Origin: Weissella halotolerans DSM 20190
Lineage (GTDB): Bacteria > Bacillota > Bacilli > Lactobacillales > Lactobacillaceae
Direction: 5' to 3'
NCBI RefSeq assembly: GCF_000420365.1
Contig: NZ_ATUU01000001.1
Span: 248,001 to 312,000 of the forward strand
DNA length: 64,000 bases
The position numbers were made by a program, and so were the translations under genes. The stretch's first letter is position 1. Each line of letters begins with the position of its first letter. A model generated the notes under the pieces. The model had not been told where the DNA came from. It did not search any database and was given only the letters and a program-made list of their open reading frames with translations. Shown here piece after piece: positions 1 to 9,000 of this stretch.

Positions 1-575
1 ATGATATATATATTTTCATTGGCTTCGTTAGTTTTTTTTATGAATAACTTCTTGTTTTTTTGCATCTTTTTTAGATTTAAAATGATGGCCAAAATACAGA
101 TGATTTCCAATGCTAACCGCCTACCTATCGTGGTTATAGTAGTTATCTTCATTTCATGATTAGAGATAAGCTCTGTAAGTGGACTCGCTAACTGCCAGAT
201 ATCAAAAAGTGTAAGGACGATTACCATATAACCTAATAGAACTAATGGAAGATACAAGTAAGGTGGTGCTGGACTTTTTATTGTATTGTACTCCGCTAAA
301 CAACGATATAGCAATTCACTATATCCCAAGTTGTAGCGCTGATATTTAAATTCTTCAATCTTTTTTGAAAAATATTTTATCTTTAATACCAAGTAATAAT
401 ACTGTCCATACCACCTACATGTTCTCAACAGCGATGATAGACCGCCTTTACCATCCATTCCAACTTTTTCACTGATTATTTTTTCAAGCTCCGCTCCTAT
501 TTTTTTATACTCATATTCATAAGAAGCGCTTTTATTCTTCAGAGTTTTTAACGGTTTATCATTTAAATTTCCCAT
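1..575 (-). CDS. Partial membrane protein, unknown function, cut by the window edge
   Basis: The frame is open from an ATG at 575 (GGGGG Shine-Dalgarno 7 nt upstream) to the window edge with no stop, giving at least 191 codons. The visible part has a charged, lysine/glutamate-rich N-terminal half with an aromatic patch (WYGQYYYLVLKIKYF). It is followed by two hydrophobic segments, near residues 110-130 (YLYLPLVLLGYMVIVLTL) and 155-170 (LALEIICILAIIL), and a very basic tail. Codon use is AT-rich, like the neighbouring small genes. I do not recognise a family. A cytoplasmic domain tethered by two membrane helices is the only structural inference I would make. The C-terminus lies outside the window. 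Confidence 0.6.
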   Translation of the reverse strand, partial: MGNLNDKPLKTLKNKSASYEYEYKKIGAELEKIISEKVGMDGKGGLSSLLRTCRWYGQYYYLVLKIKYFSKKIEEFKYQRYNLGYSELLYRCLAEYNTIKSPAPPYLYLPLVLLGYMVIVLTLFDIWQLASPLTELISNHEMKITTITTIGRRLALEIICILAIILNLKKMQKNKKLFIKKTNEANENIYI

Positions 576-714
576 TTTTAAATCCCCCGTTATTCCCGTC
601 GCCGACAGTATTCTTGGACTTTAGACCCACATCACTGATAACTTTTATTGCTGGATCAAATTCAAGATGAGGTAGGGCTCACCAGGTAACACGACAAGCC
701 TGGTAATGTTTCAT

Positions 715-1065
715 TCATTTTACTTCACTTCTATATTTTAGAGCTAAATAAATCCCACTAGCAAAGCAAGCAATACCATACTTTAACATAAAGAATTGAT
801 TTACTAAATATTCGCGTGGAAAGATTATGTCACACAAGATAATGGCAATCAACATGACATACGCAGCTTTCAAATTAATTAATAGCGTTCGCTCGTCACT
901 CCGACCAATTTTTAGACAAAAATAAAGCAAAAAAATAATACTAAGAATACAAAAAAAAAAAGTAATACCTATGAGTTGATTGTAATTTCCAATTGATTGT
1001 TCAGACCACTCCTTTATTGAATAAAAGAAAGATCCTGGTACACTGCTCAAACTTTTAGTTGTCAT
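715..1065 (-). CDS. Small three-helix membrane protein paired with an HTH regulator
   Basis: The product has 116 residues, with hydrophobic helices near residues 31-51, 66-83 and 92-108. Between helices 1 and 2 is a polar GRSDERTLLINLKAA segment. A DERT-like loop of this kind is seen in small membrane proteins (DUF2178/DUF3796-like) encoded next to short Xre-type regulators; that family link is from memory and tentative. The start overlaps the end of the upstream HTH gene by 11 bp, so the two are cotranscribed and probably translationally coupled. Pairing suggests the membrane protein modulates or is controlled by the regulator, but the ligand is unknown. Confidence 0.7.
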   Translation of the reverse strand: MTTKSLSSVPGSFFYSIKEWSEQSIGNYNQLIGITFFFCILSIIFLLYFCLKIGRSDERTLLINLKAAYVMLIAIILCDIIFPREYLVNQFFMLKYGIACFASGIYLALKYRSEVK

Positions 1066-1294
1066 TTGCTTTCCCTTCCATTTTATATGAAAAAATGTCT
1101 GTTATATCAACATGAAAAAAAGACGCAATCCTAAATGCCAGTAACAGAGTTGGAACATAATTTCCCTTCTCCATCACAAATATCGTTTGTTTAGAAACGC
1201 CTACTTTCTCTGCTAATTCCTTTTGTGATAAATGTGCCAAAACTCGAAATTCATATACTTTATTGTCAATCACATCGCCAAAATTCTTTTTCAT
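1055..1294 (-). CDS. Small Xre-type helix-turn-helix regulator
   Basis: This 79-residue protein is almost entirely one HTH_3 domain. The helix-turn-helix reads LSQKELAEKVGVSKQTI near residues 22-39, followed by MEKGNYVPTLLLAFRIASFF and DITDIF, the usual end of the short YgzD/YozG-like regulators that have no sensor domain. The Shine-Dalgarno AAGGGGG lies 6 nt before the ATG. It is first gene of a two-gene unit with the membrane protein downstream. A 15-bp near-perfect palindrome covers its -35 element, which suggests autorepression. DNA binding is certain by family; the target set is inference. Confidence 0.88.
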   Translation of the reverse strand: MKKNFGDVIDNKVYEFRVLAHLSQKELAEKVGVSKQTIFVMEKGNYVPTLLLAFRIASFFHVDITDIFSYKMEGKANDN

Positions 1295-1312
1295 AGCCTA
1301 CCCCCTTTTCTA

Positions 1313-1348
1313 AGTATAACAATATTGTACTTAAAGTAAAGTTTACTT
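1313..1348 (-). promoter_or_regulatory. Promoter and probable operator of the HTH/membrane-protein unit
   Basis: On the minus strand a -35 TTTACT (1335-1340) and -10 TATACT (1313-1318) are separated by 16 bp. The -35 is embedded in the inverted repeat AAGTAAA-N-TTTACTT (1334-1348, 7-bp arms). A second symmetric element with AAGTA/TACTT ends and a CAATATTG centre spans the spacer. Placement is typical of autorepression by the adjacent Xre-type protein. Confidence 0.65.
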
Positions 1349-1420
1349 ATACGAACAGGCACACAATACCTGCTTAGCCAGTCAACCCCCAAAAATTTTA
1401 TACCCTAAATTTGGCAAAAT

Positions 1421-1452
1421 TAAAAAACCGCTATCCTAACTGAGGATAACGG
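1421..1452 (-). terminator. Rho-independent terminator ending the small membrane-protein operon
   Basis: The minus-strand hairpin CCGTTATCCT/AGGATAGCGG (9 of 10 pairs canonical plus one G-T) has a 5-nt loop and is followed by TTTTTTAATTTT. It lies downstream of the gene ending at 1538 and upstream of the HTH promoter, so it separates two transcription units. Confidence 0.85.
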
Positions 1453-1537
1453 AATCACTGTCGTCTTTAACCCATTGATTCAAACGAGCCAACTACATTA
1501 AAAACTACACTGGTAAAAACAGCTTATTTTTCTTATT

Positions 1538-1783
1538 TCACATTACTACCGTAACAGCTAAGAGAATCATAGATGCTACCCCTAAGCTTAACAAGACTAG
1601 GCTGCTATAGCGGAGCATCTTATACTCTGTCCTAATGCCTGAACTAGTACTCCAATAGGTTAGCATTGAACTAAAGATAAACAACGACATAGGTAGATAT
1701 AACCGCGCACTGTTTGTCACCCAACTCCATATACCCAAGAGAACATTCAAGCTCAACAATAAGATGATTGCCCTTTTATTCAT
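1538..1783 (-). CDS. Small membrane protein, unknown
   Basis: The 81-residue product has three predicted helices: residues 5-22, 28-44 and 59-80. There is no recognisable motif and almost no charged residues apart from an SSGIRTEYKML loop. It is the last gene of a six-gene minus-strand run of small membrane proteins and is followed 85 bp later by a strong terminator. A Shine-Dalgarno-like AGGTAGGG precedes the ATG. I cannot assign a function. It lacks the E-[IL]-K-x-R-P signature of three cluster mates. Confidence 0.6.
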   Translation of the reverse strand: MNKRAIILLLSLNVLLGIWSWVTNSARLYLPMSLFIFSSMLTYWSTSSGIRTEYKMLRYSSLVLLSLGVASMILLAVTVVM

Positions 1784-1875
1784 ATCCCTACCTCTTTAAG
1801 CAATACATAGTAAATTGAAAATGCAAGTCATAGCTATAACTAATAGCAGGTCTACTATCTTATAAAGCAATTAGA

Positions 1876-2103
1876 TTATTTTTCATTTCTCATCTGTAAA
1901 TACTTCTTCACATCTACAATCAATGTAAATGCCCCAGCTACTAAACTAAACAGCACAATAAAGCCAATATTATGGAACAAACTTAACTGGGTAACTATAT
2001 TTACAACTATTAGTGCAATCACTACGGCTGAAACCTCTTTAAGATACCTGAGTCCCCAAAATTTTGGTCGATGTTTTATTTCTGACCATTCACTTTTTAA
2101 CAC
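1876..2103 (-). CDS. Small membrane protein with E-I-K-x-R-P-x-[aromatic]-W signature (paralogue 1)
   Basis: The 75-residue product begins MLKSEWSEIKHRPKFW. This aligns without gaps with the first 16 residues of two other proteins in the run (genes starting at 2358 and 3595). Two hydrophobic helices follow (about residues 26-44 and 47-63), ending with a basic tail (KKYLQMRNEK). The positively charged N-terminus with Arg-Pro just before a Trp suggests an amphipathic juxtamembrane segment on the cytoplasmic side. The family is not recognised. Similar N-termini with diverged C-termini suggest duplication and divergence. Confidence 0.65.
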   Translation of the reverse strand: MLKSEWSEIKHRPKFWGLRYLKEVSAVVIALIVVNIVTQLSLFHNIGFIVLFSLVAGAFTLIVDVKKYLQMRNEK

Positions 2104-2133
2104 GTTACTCGCCCCTCTATTTAATCCTACAAA

Positions 2134-2358
2134 CTATCGTTTCCTGTCTTTTTGTAAAAGCTGTGTTCTCACTTGGCTTATGGTACATACTGGACCTAGA
2201 ATCAAAAGGTAAAACACAGTCGTACTCATATCAGTAAAACGGTTAAAGAACACTCCAATAAGGCACATAGTTAGCACCATGACAACCTCACAAATTAGTA
2301 GCTGCATTATCCAGTACCTGGGCCGTCGCTTTATTTCTTTCATAATCTTTTTAAACAT
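2134..2358 (-). CDS. Small membrane protein with E-I-K-x-R-P-x-[aromatic]-W signature (paralogue 2)
   Basis: The chosen ATG at 2358 has GGGAG 9 nt upstream; a longer reading from a GTG at 2379 would place that ribosome site inside the gene. The 74-residue product starts MFKKIMKEIKRRPRYW. Two helices follow (about residues 17-36 and 44-61) and a basic end (LLQKDRKR). With the corrected start the first 16 residues line up position for position with the other two paralogues: M, F/L, E, I/L, K, R, P and final W are conserved. Function unknown. Confidence 0.65.
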   Translation of the reverse strand: MFKKIMKEIKRRPRYWIMQLLICEVVMVLTMCLIGVFFNRFTDMSTTVFYLLILGPVCTISQVRTQLLQKDRKR

Positions 2359-2429
2359 GCAATGCTTTCTCCCATTCACTATTATTGCTTCTTAATCTCA
2401 AGATTACTCAAATTAGCCACCAAGCAAAA

Positions 2430-2633
2430 CTACTTACCGTTTAATTTATGGGCTGCAATAAATGTCACTAGCGCAAAGAAAGCACATACGAGTGTGTTTG
2501 AAACTTCTAATTTCATGCTATGACCATCAGCCAGTAATTCAAAATTCAATTCACGGTTTAATACAAAAAAACCAATACTTAAAATTAAAAACATTCCCGA
2601 ACAAACATATAATATAATCTTTTCCCAATTCAT
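2430..2633 (-). CDS. Small two-helix membrane protein, unknown
   Basis: The 67-residue product has helices at residues 6-24 and 45-61, separated by a polar, probably extracellular loop (NRELNFELLADGHSMKLEVS). It ends with KLNGK. It lies in the middle of the small-membrane-protein run, between the DUF805 gene and paralogue 2. A GGAG-like site (CTAGGAGTAG) precedes the ATG. The two-helix hairpin with a short tail resembles many uncharacterised lactobacillar proteins. No motif supports a function. Confidence 0.55.
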   Translation of the reverse strand: MNWEKIILYVCSGMFLILSIGFFVLNRELNFELLADGHSMKLEVSNTLVCAFFALVTFIAAHKLNGK

Positions 2634-2740
2634 AAACTACTCCTAGATTAAACTACCATTTTCCCCATTTAAATTTTTACTGTTTAATTCCTCTAATGAA
2701 CGTTTTCATAAAACAAACCATATCAACTAAACAAGCTTAC

Positions 2741-3271
2741 TTACTGAAATAACGTGCCAAAAACGGGTAGTTTTTTCAACGGGGCTAGTATATTGGTAGG
2801 TAAACTAATCAATAGAATAAAGACGATAATATTTAAAAGTGAACTGGCTATCGTAGACATACTAGTTACCACTGTTAAGTCTTGCCCATTCGTTAATATC
2901 CAGGAAATTGAAATATTCGCTATCAGATAGACGATAAAGGCAACAAGTATCCCCCATTTTGACAGCCCGATGTCCCTAAGTCGTCTAACCGTTAATGTTA
3001 CCCTAGGAAGCAACAAAATTACATTGACAATCAACATGAACACAAGACTGTAGAAAAGCATATTTATATTGGGTTCACTAGCGGCTGATCCAACAACAAT
3101 TGACCCCACAACTAAAAAAAACAGCAGGGGTAGACAAGTCACCAAGAAACTAACAACCGTCCCCCAGATAAACCCTGATCGGGTCGTCCGTCCTTTGAAG
3201 TCAGCAAACCCGACCCAAAAATCACTGGCAGCTTGTCTAAATCTTGTATAACCAACTTCTTCAATTCTCAT
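2741..3271 (-). CDS. DUF805 family membrane protein
   Basis: The 176-residue protein carries hallmarks of DUF805. An N-terminal F-x-D-F-K-G-R-T-T-R-S-G-F-x-W stretch is at about residues 22-36. A later R-R-L-R-D-I-G-L-S motif near residue 96 follows the second membrane pair. Four hydrophobic helices are visible (about 38-62, 72-90, 103-121 and 136-156). DUF805 proteins are inner-membrane proteins of unknown biochemical role. The start is set by GGAGGAG 7 nt before the ATG. It is the only member of this small-gene run with a named family, and its company suggests an envelope-associated accessory unit. Confidence 0.85.
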   Translation of the reverse strand: MRIEEVGYTRFRQAASDFWVGFADFKGRTTRSGFIWGTVVSFLVTCLPLLFFLVVGSIVVGSAASEPNINMLFYSLVFMLIVNVILLLPRVTLTVRRLRDIGLSKWGILVAFIVYLIANISISWILTNGQDLTVVTSMSTIASSLLNIIVFILLISLPTNILAPLKKLPVFGTLFQ

Positions 3272-3418
3272 AAAAGTACTCCTCCATTATTGTGCTATTA
3301 TCCGATCCTAGGTCATATTTTTATCGTGAAATTTACTAGCATATGCGAAGATTAATTATATTTCACGGTGACGACTATTAATCGCTACCCACTTCATCTA
3401 AAAGGCCAAGAACGACTG

Positions 3419-3595
3419 TTAAGACACTACAAAAAAGGCCAATCGGTAATAAAAAGCGACATCGTCAAAAAGGGGTACCGCAGTCAATAGGTTAGTCATC
3501 AGTACAACTCCCATAAAAGGGATCAACGTAAACCAAAAAGCCCCTATCCAGTGCCAAGGGCGTCCTTTTAATTCCCTCCATAATCTGGCGAACAT
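3419..3595 (-). CDS. Small membrane protein with E-L-K-x-R-P-x-[aromatic]-W signature (paralogue 3)
   Basis: The Shine-Dalgarno AAGGAGGG sits just before two adjacent ATGs (3598 and 3595). The second gives MFARLWRELKGRPWHW, which aligns exactly with the first 16 residues of the other two paralogues. The 58-residue product continues with two hydrophobic stretches (about residues 17-33 and 43-58) and ends abruptly after the second at ...FFVVS. This is the shortest paralogue and the first gene of the run. A T-run near its 3' end leaves room for a frameshift having shortened it. Function unknown. Confidence 0.6.
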   Translation of the reverse strand: MFARLWRELKGRPWHWIGAFWFTLIPFMGVVLMTNLLTAVPLFDDVAFYYRLAFFVVS

Positions 3596-3792
3596 CATCC
3601 TTCCCTCCTTTTTAACCAATGCGATCATTTAGCTAGGTCATCTTCTCAGCGCTCTTACCCACCATATAGTCCTATGGCCTACAAAAGTCCATAAGGATTA
3701 CATACAACTACCCCAAACTTACCGTTATCATATCATAAACATTACATGACCAAAAGTGCCCCGCTTAACCATTTAATTCCTTATAATAAATA

Positions 3793-3824
3793 CAAAAAAG
3801 CAGGCCTCCTTTTAAAAGGTCTGC
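3793..3824 (-). terminator. Terminator downstream of the MFS gene
   Basis: On the minus strand GCAG-x-CCTTTT/AAAAGG...CTGC forms a bulged stem followed by TTTTTTGTA. It lies 22 bp after the MFS stop and before the promoter of the small-membrane-protein run. Confidence 0.7.
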
Positions 3825-3845
3825 TCTAACGTGTTAATTTAATTC

Positions 3846-5207
3846 CTATTTTGTTGCCTTAGCCAATATCAGGGCTAATGCAATAAAGAGCATAAAGGCA
3901 TGCTGTGAGCCAATAGCTGTTCCCATGGTCATACCGGCAGTACCCTTTTGTGACATGGCCACCACGGCTGCCGCAATGGAAGTACCGGTCGCACCTGCAA
4001 ATTGTTGGGTTGCGTTTAAGACAGCATTTCCATCTGCATTTTGTTGCCGAGCTAACTGATTCAAACCACTAGTCATCGTATTACCGAAGGCAAAACCGGT
4101 TCCAGCCATAAAAATCAAATAGGCTAAACAGATCAACCAATCTGGCAGAGCCCTACCGAACACCGCCAATAAAATCAAGGCCACTAAGGTTAATGTAACC
4201 CCCGTCAAAATTGGTTTCCGTGCTCCTAAACGATCTAACATCTGACCACCAAAGGGAGCCAAAATAGCACCGAGCACGGCTCCAGGCAAGACCATCAGTC
4301 CAGCCATGGTAGCCGTACTGTGGTTAACCAATTGAATGTAGTTCGGTAGGATGAAAGACAAACCTAAAGCAATCAACTGAAAAATAAAGAAACTCATCAC
4401 GTGACCCGAAAAGGACCGATTTTTAAAGACGGTTAAATCAATAATTGGGGTTTTACTATGTTGACTGGTCCAGATAAAACCAATGATACCGACGATTCCC
4501 AGTGCCAGAGCTACTGCGACCATTACTGCATGCTCAGCTAAACTACTCAAATTACTAAAAGCAATAATAAAACCTGTAAACATTAGCACGATGAAGAAAA
4601 AGTTTACCCAGTTAAACTTACTCTTTCTGAGTTCTTCCTTTTGATCTATCGTTTTTAAGCCCATTAGCAAGGCCACCAACAAGAAGGGTAATAGAATAAT
4701 GAAAATATAACGCCAACCTAGACTATTCACCACGACACCACCAAAAGTTGGACCAACTGCTGGTGCTACAGCAATAATCAGGGTTCCAACCCCCATCATC
4801 ATCCCAATTTTAGGCAATGGCACCTGGTCTAAGATAATATTAAACATCAATGGTAAGGCAATCCCGGTTCCTATGCCTTGGATCATCCGACCCAATAACA
4901 AAGCACCAAAGACTGGGGCACTCGCATCAATCACCACACCCGCAATAAATAACAAGACAGCAGTTAAAAACAAATACCGTGTTTTAAAATTACGCTTCAA
5001 CCAGGATGAAATAGGTACCACAATCGCCACCATTAAGAGGTAGATGGTCGTCATCCACTGCACAGTTGGTGTTGATACACCAAACTCCTGCATCAATGTG
5101 GGAAAGGTAATATTCATTGCCGTTTCAACTACGATGCCGCTAAAGGCCATGATACCGGCTGAGATAATGGCTCCAATCAGCCGTTTTGAAATTTTTGCAT
5201 CTTGCAT
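3846..5207 (-). CDS. MFS multidrug exporter, DHA2 (EmrB/QacA-like) family
   Basis: The 453-residue polytopic protein has many regularly spaced hydrophobic helices, consistent with a 14-helix proton-coupled drug exporter. The antiporter motif C appears as APAVGPTFGG near residue 150. LLLGRMIQGIGTGIALPL and the DRLGARKP loop are also typical of LmrB/MdrP-like DHA2 proteins. It lies 7 bp downstream of a marR gene in one operon, the usual arrangement for a drug-inducible pump. The C-terminus is rather short (ends ...ILAKATK right after the last helix), a little below the usual DHA2 length. Substrate cannot be told from sequence. Confidence 0.92.
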   Translation of the reverse strand: MQDAKISKRLIGAIISAGIMAFSGIVVETAMNITFPTLMQEFGVSTPTVQWMTTIYLLMVAIVVPISSWLKRNFKTRYLFLTAVLLFIAGVVIDASAPVFGALLLGRMIQGIGTGIALPLMFNIILDQVPLPKIGMMMGVGTLIIAVAPAVGPTFGGVVVNSLGWRYIFIILLPFLLVALLMGLKTIDQKEELRKSKFNWVNFFFIVLMFTGFIIAFSNLSSLAEHAVMVAVALALGIVGIIGFIWTSQHSKTPIIDLTVFKNRSFSGHVMSFFIFQLIALGLSFILPNYIQLVNHSTATMAGLMVLPGAVLGAILAPFGGQMLDRLGARKPILTGVTLTLVALILLAVFGRALPDWLICLAYLIFMAGTGFAFGNTMTSGLNQLARQQNADGNAVLNATQQFAGATGTSIAAAVVAMSQKGTAGMTMGTAIGSQHAFMLFIALALILAKATK

Positions 5208-5214
5208 AGTTTGA

Positions 5215-5637
5215 TTACTCCTCTGTCTGTCGATAAAACGTTAAAATGCGTTCAAAGATTGCTAATTCACTAGGAGAAAAGGCTGCCCGTAAAGCTGACT
5301 CCTCTTTGGACATATATGTACTAATTTCAGCAGTTAAGTCTGCTGCCTTATCTGTCAAAACAACGAGCTTCTGCCGCCCATCGCTTACCATCTTTTGGCG
5401 GCGGATGAGTCCCTTAGTCTCCATCCGTTTTAATAAAATGGATGCTGTTGACCGCTGAATCGCAAATTCACGTTCAATTTGGGCCTGACTAACGGCCTGC
5501 CTTGGTGAATGCTGTATGTAATCAATCACTGCTAAATCATTGCTGGTCAAGTCATACTGGCGAGCAAAGTCGTCAAAACGTTTTACCATATGATTAGCGG
5601 CAATCTTCAGTTGACGTCCAAAGTTCATTTCAGTCAT
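5215..5637 (-). CDS. MarR family transcriptional regulator
   Basis: The 140-residue winged-helix protein has a recognition region around residues 50-70 (AQIEREFAIQRSTASILLKRMETKGLI), then the wing (KMVSDGRQKLVVLT). This order is characteristic of MarR. The dimerisation helices are at both ends. It is first gene of the operon with the MFS exporter, and a perfect GTTAGC-AA-GCTAAC palindrome sits between its -10 and its start codon. It most likely represses itself and the pump until a phenolic or drug ligand binds. The ATG has AGGAGC upstream. Confidence 0.93.
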   Translation of the reverse strand: MTEMNFGRQLKIAANHMVKRFDDFARQYDLTSNDLAVIDYIQHSPRQAVSQAQIEREFAIQRSTASILLKRMETKGLIRRQKMVSDGRQKLVVLTDKAADLTAEISTYMSKEESALRAAFSPSELAIFERILTFYRQTEE

Positions 5638-5665
5638 TTACTAGGTAGCTCCTTTCTAGCAAATC

Positions 5666-5716
5666 GTTAGCAAGCTAACAAATGATTATCATACACGCTT
5701 TTAAAGTTGAATGCAA
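5666..5716 (-). promoter_or_regulatory. marR-MFS promoter with MarR operator
   Basis: On the minus strand -35 TTGCAT (5711-5716) and -10 TATGAT (5688-5693) have a 17-bp spacer. The inverted repeat GTTAGC-N2-GCTAAC (5666-5679) lies directly downstream of the -10, over the expected transcription start. A further partial TAGC copy lies beside it. Position and symmetry fit a MarR operator that blocks initiation. Confidence 0.8.
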
Positions 5717-5737
5717 ATAGGAGAAAGATTCCCTTTA

Positions 5738-5874
5738 ACTCTTACCATCCCCGACTCCATCAACAGACACTTTGTTAGATTGATCATTTAATGCTGCTAC
5801 CCCTAAGTACAACGTTAGCGCCTATTCTTTCAAAACAACCATTTTATTTTTTATAACACATGAATATCCTAAAC
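5738..5874. other. AT-rich intergenic stretch with no recognised element
   Basis: Between the marR promoter and the helicase terminator I see no open frame with a ribosome site, no repeat and no convincing promoter. Confidence 0.4.
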
Positions 5875-5911
5875 ATAAAAAAGTCAATTATTCCAAACAG
5901 AATAACCGACT
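5875..5911 (-). terminator. Rho-independent terminator of the helicase gene
   Basis: The minus-strand stem AGTCGGTTATTC/GAATAATTGACT (12 pairs, two G-T) has a 6-nt loop and is followed by TTTTTATG. It lies about 130 bp beyond the helicase stop codon. Confidence 0.8.
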
Positions 5912-6040
5912 AAGATTAACACATTATATTTTTTTATCTACATACTTCGCTAAAAAACTATTGAACTGAATCACAGCTTGATTACATTATTACCCTTGTA
6001 AAAAATTCTGTCGAAATAGTTCCAACCTTAAAATAATCAT

Positions 6041-9000
6041 TTATTTATCAACTTTTTGTTCCTCACAAGCATCACTGTAGTCACAAAAAACTGATAATGT
6101 AATATCCACAACCTCTGAACCTAATTCTTCGTACAAATGCTTGTCTCCAATTATATAAAATTCTCTTTTAGCTCTTGTTGCTGCTACATTGATGAGATTA
6201 GGCTCTGAAACCGCCCATAAGGCCGCACCCTTTTCTTTGTCACTGGCTCCTAAAACTAGGTATACAATGTCCGTCTCTTTTCCTTGAAAAGTATGAACCG
6301 TACCAATATTTGATTTATCAAAACCAACTTTTCCTAGTGATTTCTTTAATTGATTGACCACATTTTTAAATGGAGAAATCACAAAAATATTATCAGATTT
6401 TCTATGACTTATTTTTTCTTTCAACCATTTACCTTGTTGCATAACAAATTTATCGTTTGATTCACCACCAATATTAACCCATCTCCCTTTACCAGGTTTC
6501 AACATATTCCCTGGAAGTACCATCTGCTTTTGATACGAAAGCTCATTCGAAATGCTAAACATTGGGTTTAAACTACGTCGATGAACCCAAAGCGGAATGC
6601 CGACCCATTCTTCTTCTGTTTTCTGATAACCAAATTTACTAGCTTGATCTACTAACGTTTGAACCGAAGAGTAGCCATTTATAATATTTTCTGCCGCGTG
6701 ATATCTATGAGCAATTAATCCTATAACTCCATTGCTCAATGTTACAACTGGCCTTATCTGCGCAGGGTCTCCAACAGCCATAACTCGACGACCTCTAATC
6801 ATAGCTCCTACTGCTGATTGAGGAGTTGCCTGACCAGCCTCGTCAATATATATATTCCCAATTGTATTTTCTTCCATAAATTTAAACATTCTTGCAAAAC
6901 TTGCGAATGTCGTGCCAATAACAGGAATGGCAAAGTTTATCCAATCCCAAGCAATGGAAATTAGGTGCTTTTTGGGAGCAATTGCGTAATCTCCCATATG
7001 ACTCCAAATTAAGTAACTAGCTTTGAGACTTTTCTGATTTTCATAAAGAAATTGTTTTTTTACAGCTAAAGCTGCCATAAATAATTTTGATTGTTCAACT
7101 CGATACTCCTTTGTAAACCATGGATTTGTTTGTTGTAGTTCATCGTAATTCATTGTTAAATCTAAGGGCTCAACTCCTGATTGCGTTATGTCTTTTTGCA
7201 TATTGCTTACCCTTTGGCTTAAATCCCGTAAAGTGTTTTCTTCTCTTCTCTTCCAAGAAACAAACTTCTTTCTAATTGATTCTACATTATCAATAAGTCT
7301 CTTGTATTCTAACTGTAGCTCTTTGAGCCTTTTCATCTTTTGTTCGCAAGCATTCTCGATTTTTTGCTGTTGATCAAGTAGCTGATACAACTTTGTATAA
7401 GCTTTTAATGATTTGTGTTTGTATGCCTTGGCAGTCGGATGCTGAATCAATTTTAATAACCAATAAGCTGCTGGCCTTTGATGTTTTATTGCATCTATAG
7501 TATCTTTTTCAAGGCTTATTTTGTGAGTATTCATGCTACTATGATTCTCTAGTCCGCTTAAGTTAGTTTTATTTTCTTCAATCAACTTTCTCAAATTGGA
7601 AAGTGTAATCTTCTGCTCATCAATTTTCTTTCTGCACTTATCTTCTTCGATAATAAGACGCTGATTATAGGTTTGCGTCCTCTCCTCTAACTCCGTTCTG
7701 ACTTTCAAAAATTCTTTATATAAATCGGATAGTTTTTGAGCTGCTTGCCTTTTACTTTCTACAAGATGATATTGTTTAATAAAGTCATTATATGCGTTCT
7801 CATTTTGTTCAAAGTCATTCAAAAAATCCTCTGACATTTTCTTGATTTTGGTCAGTATTTTCTGAACATTATCTTTTTTGCCCCCCTCAGCTGCAAACAA
7901 TCCCCAGGTCTGATTATCTGAATCTTCATCGCTTAAATGTGTAAAGTAATCATCTTCCAATACGTCTTGCAAGAATTGTTTGTCTACCTGGCCTATATTG
8001 GGTAAGTCAGTAACGATATTTTGAACCGCTCCGTTGTTAGAGCTTGCAACAAGGATATTATTATTCGAAATTTCAGTATCCAATTTTGCAATCTTTCCTT
8101 TGGCAAAATATGTTTCTGTAAGACTAAGATGCTTCTTCGGTAAATCAGCGATGATGAATGCTTGACGCACGGTGTGCTCAGCAAATATATCCTTTAAAAG
8201 GGTTGTCTTACCAGTCCCCGGAGGACCATTGACTCCACGAACATTTGAAGAATCATTGATGGCAATATTAACAGCTATTTGTTGCATGAGTGATAATCCC
8301 CACTCTGGATTGGCGGGAAATCGTCCCAATGGATAATTTTTAGGTTCAAGAATTTTATAAATCTCTTGGCTATTAAACGAGTCGCTTGATTTATTACTAT
8401 CAAGATTTATCTTTTCTGTAGAAGAACCAAACAAATAGTTAGTTAGATTTTCTGAATAACTTCCCTTAGCAAATTCCAAATCTTCAACATAAAATGAATG
8501 TAAAAAAGGATCTAAATTTGTAACATCATCAGTAATTTCATAGTAGTTTTCGCCTGAATCCTGAGTTTTTTGGCCGATTAACTTACTCATTCCCTTATCA
8601 AAATCATACTGGAATGTTTCTGCTAAACATTTACTTAGCTGTTCCTGTGCCTCTGTTATATTAGCTGGTAGGTTTCCCTTTCGATGCGCATATCCACTCA
8701 TAGTATAAAACAGAGAGTTTTCAACCAATTTGAACTGATCACCATCTAACTTAAAAGCGACGCAATATGTATACTTTTTAGCGTTATTATCATCGTGATA
8801 TTTATCATTTATCTCAAATTTTTTAGTCAACTTGTTTATTAAATCTTTAAAATTAAAAATATCAAAATAAAGAACAAATCCTGGATTACTATGTTTACTG
8901 GGCTTAACACCATTCATATACATATCACTTAACTTCCCCCTAAAGAAGTCAGTCCAGTTTTCATGAAATCTTGGCAGTTTCTTATATTTGAAATTGCTAC

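Noticed and set aside
1538-3628. Bacteriocin precursors or a bacteriocin operon in the small-membrane-protein run
   Set aside because: No double-glycine leader, no ABC peptidase or accessory gene and no histidine kinase; membrane proteins alone do not support it.
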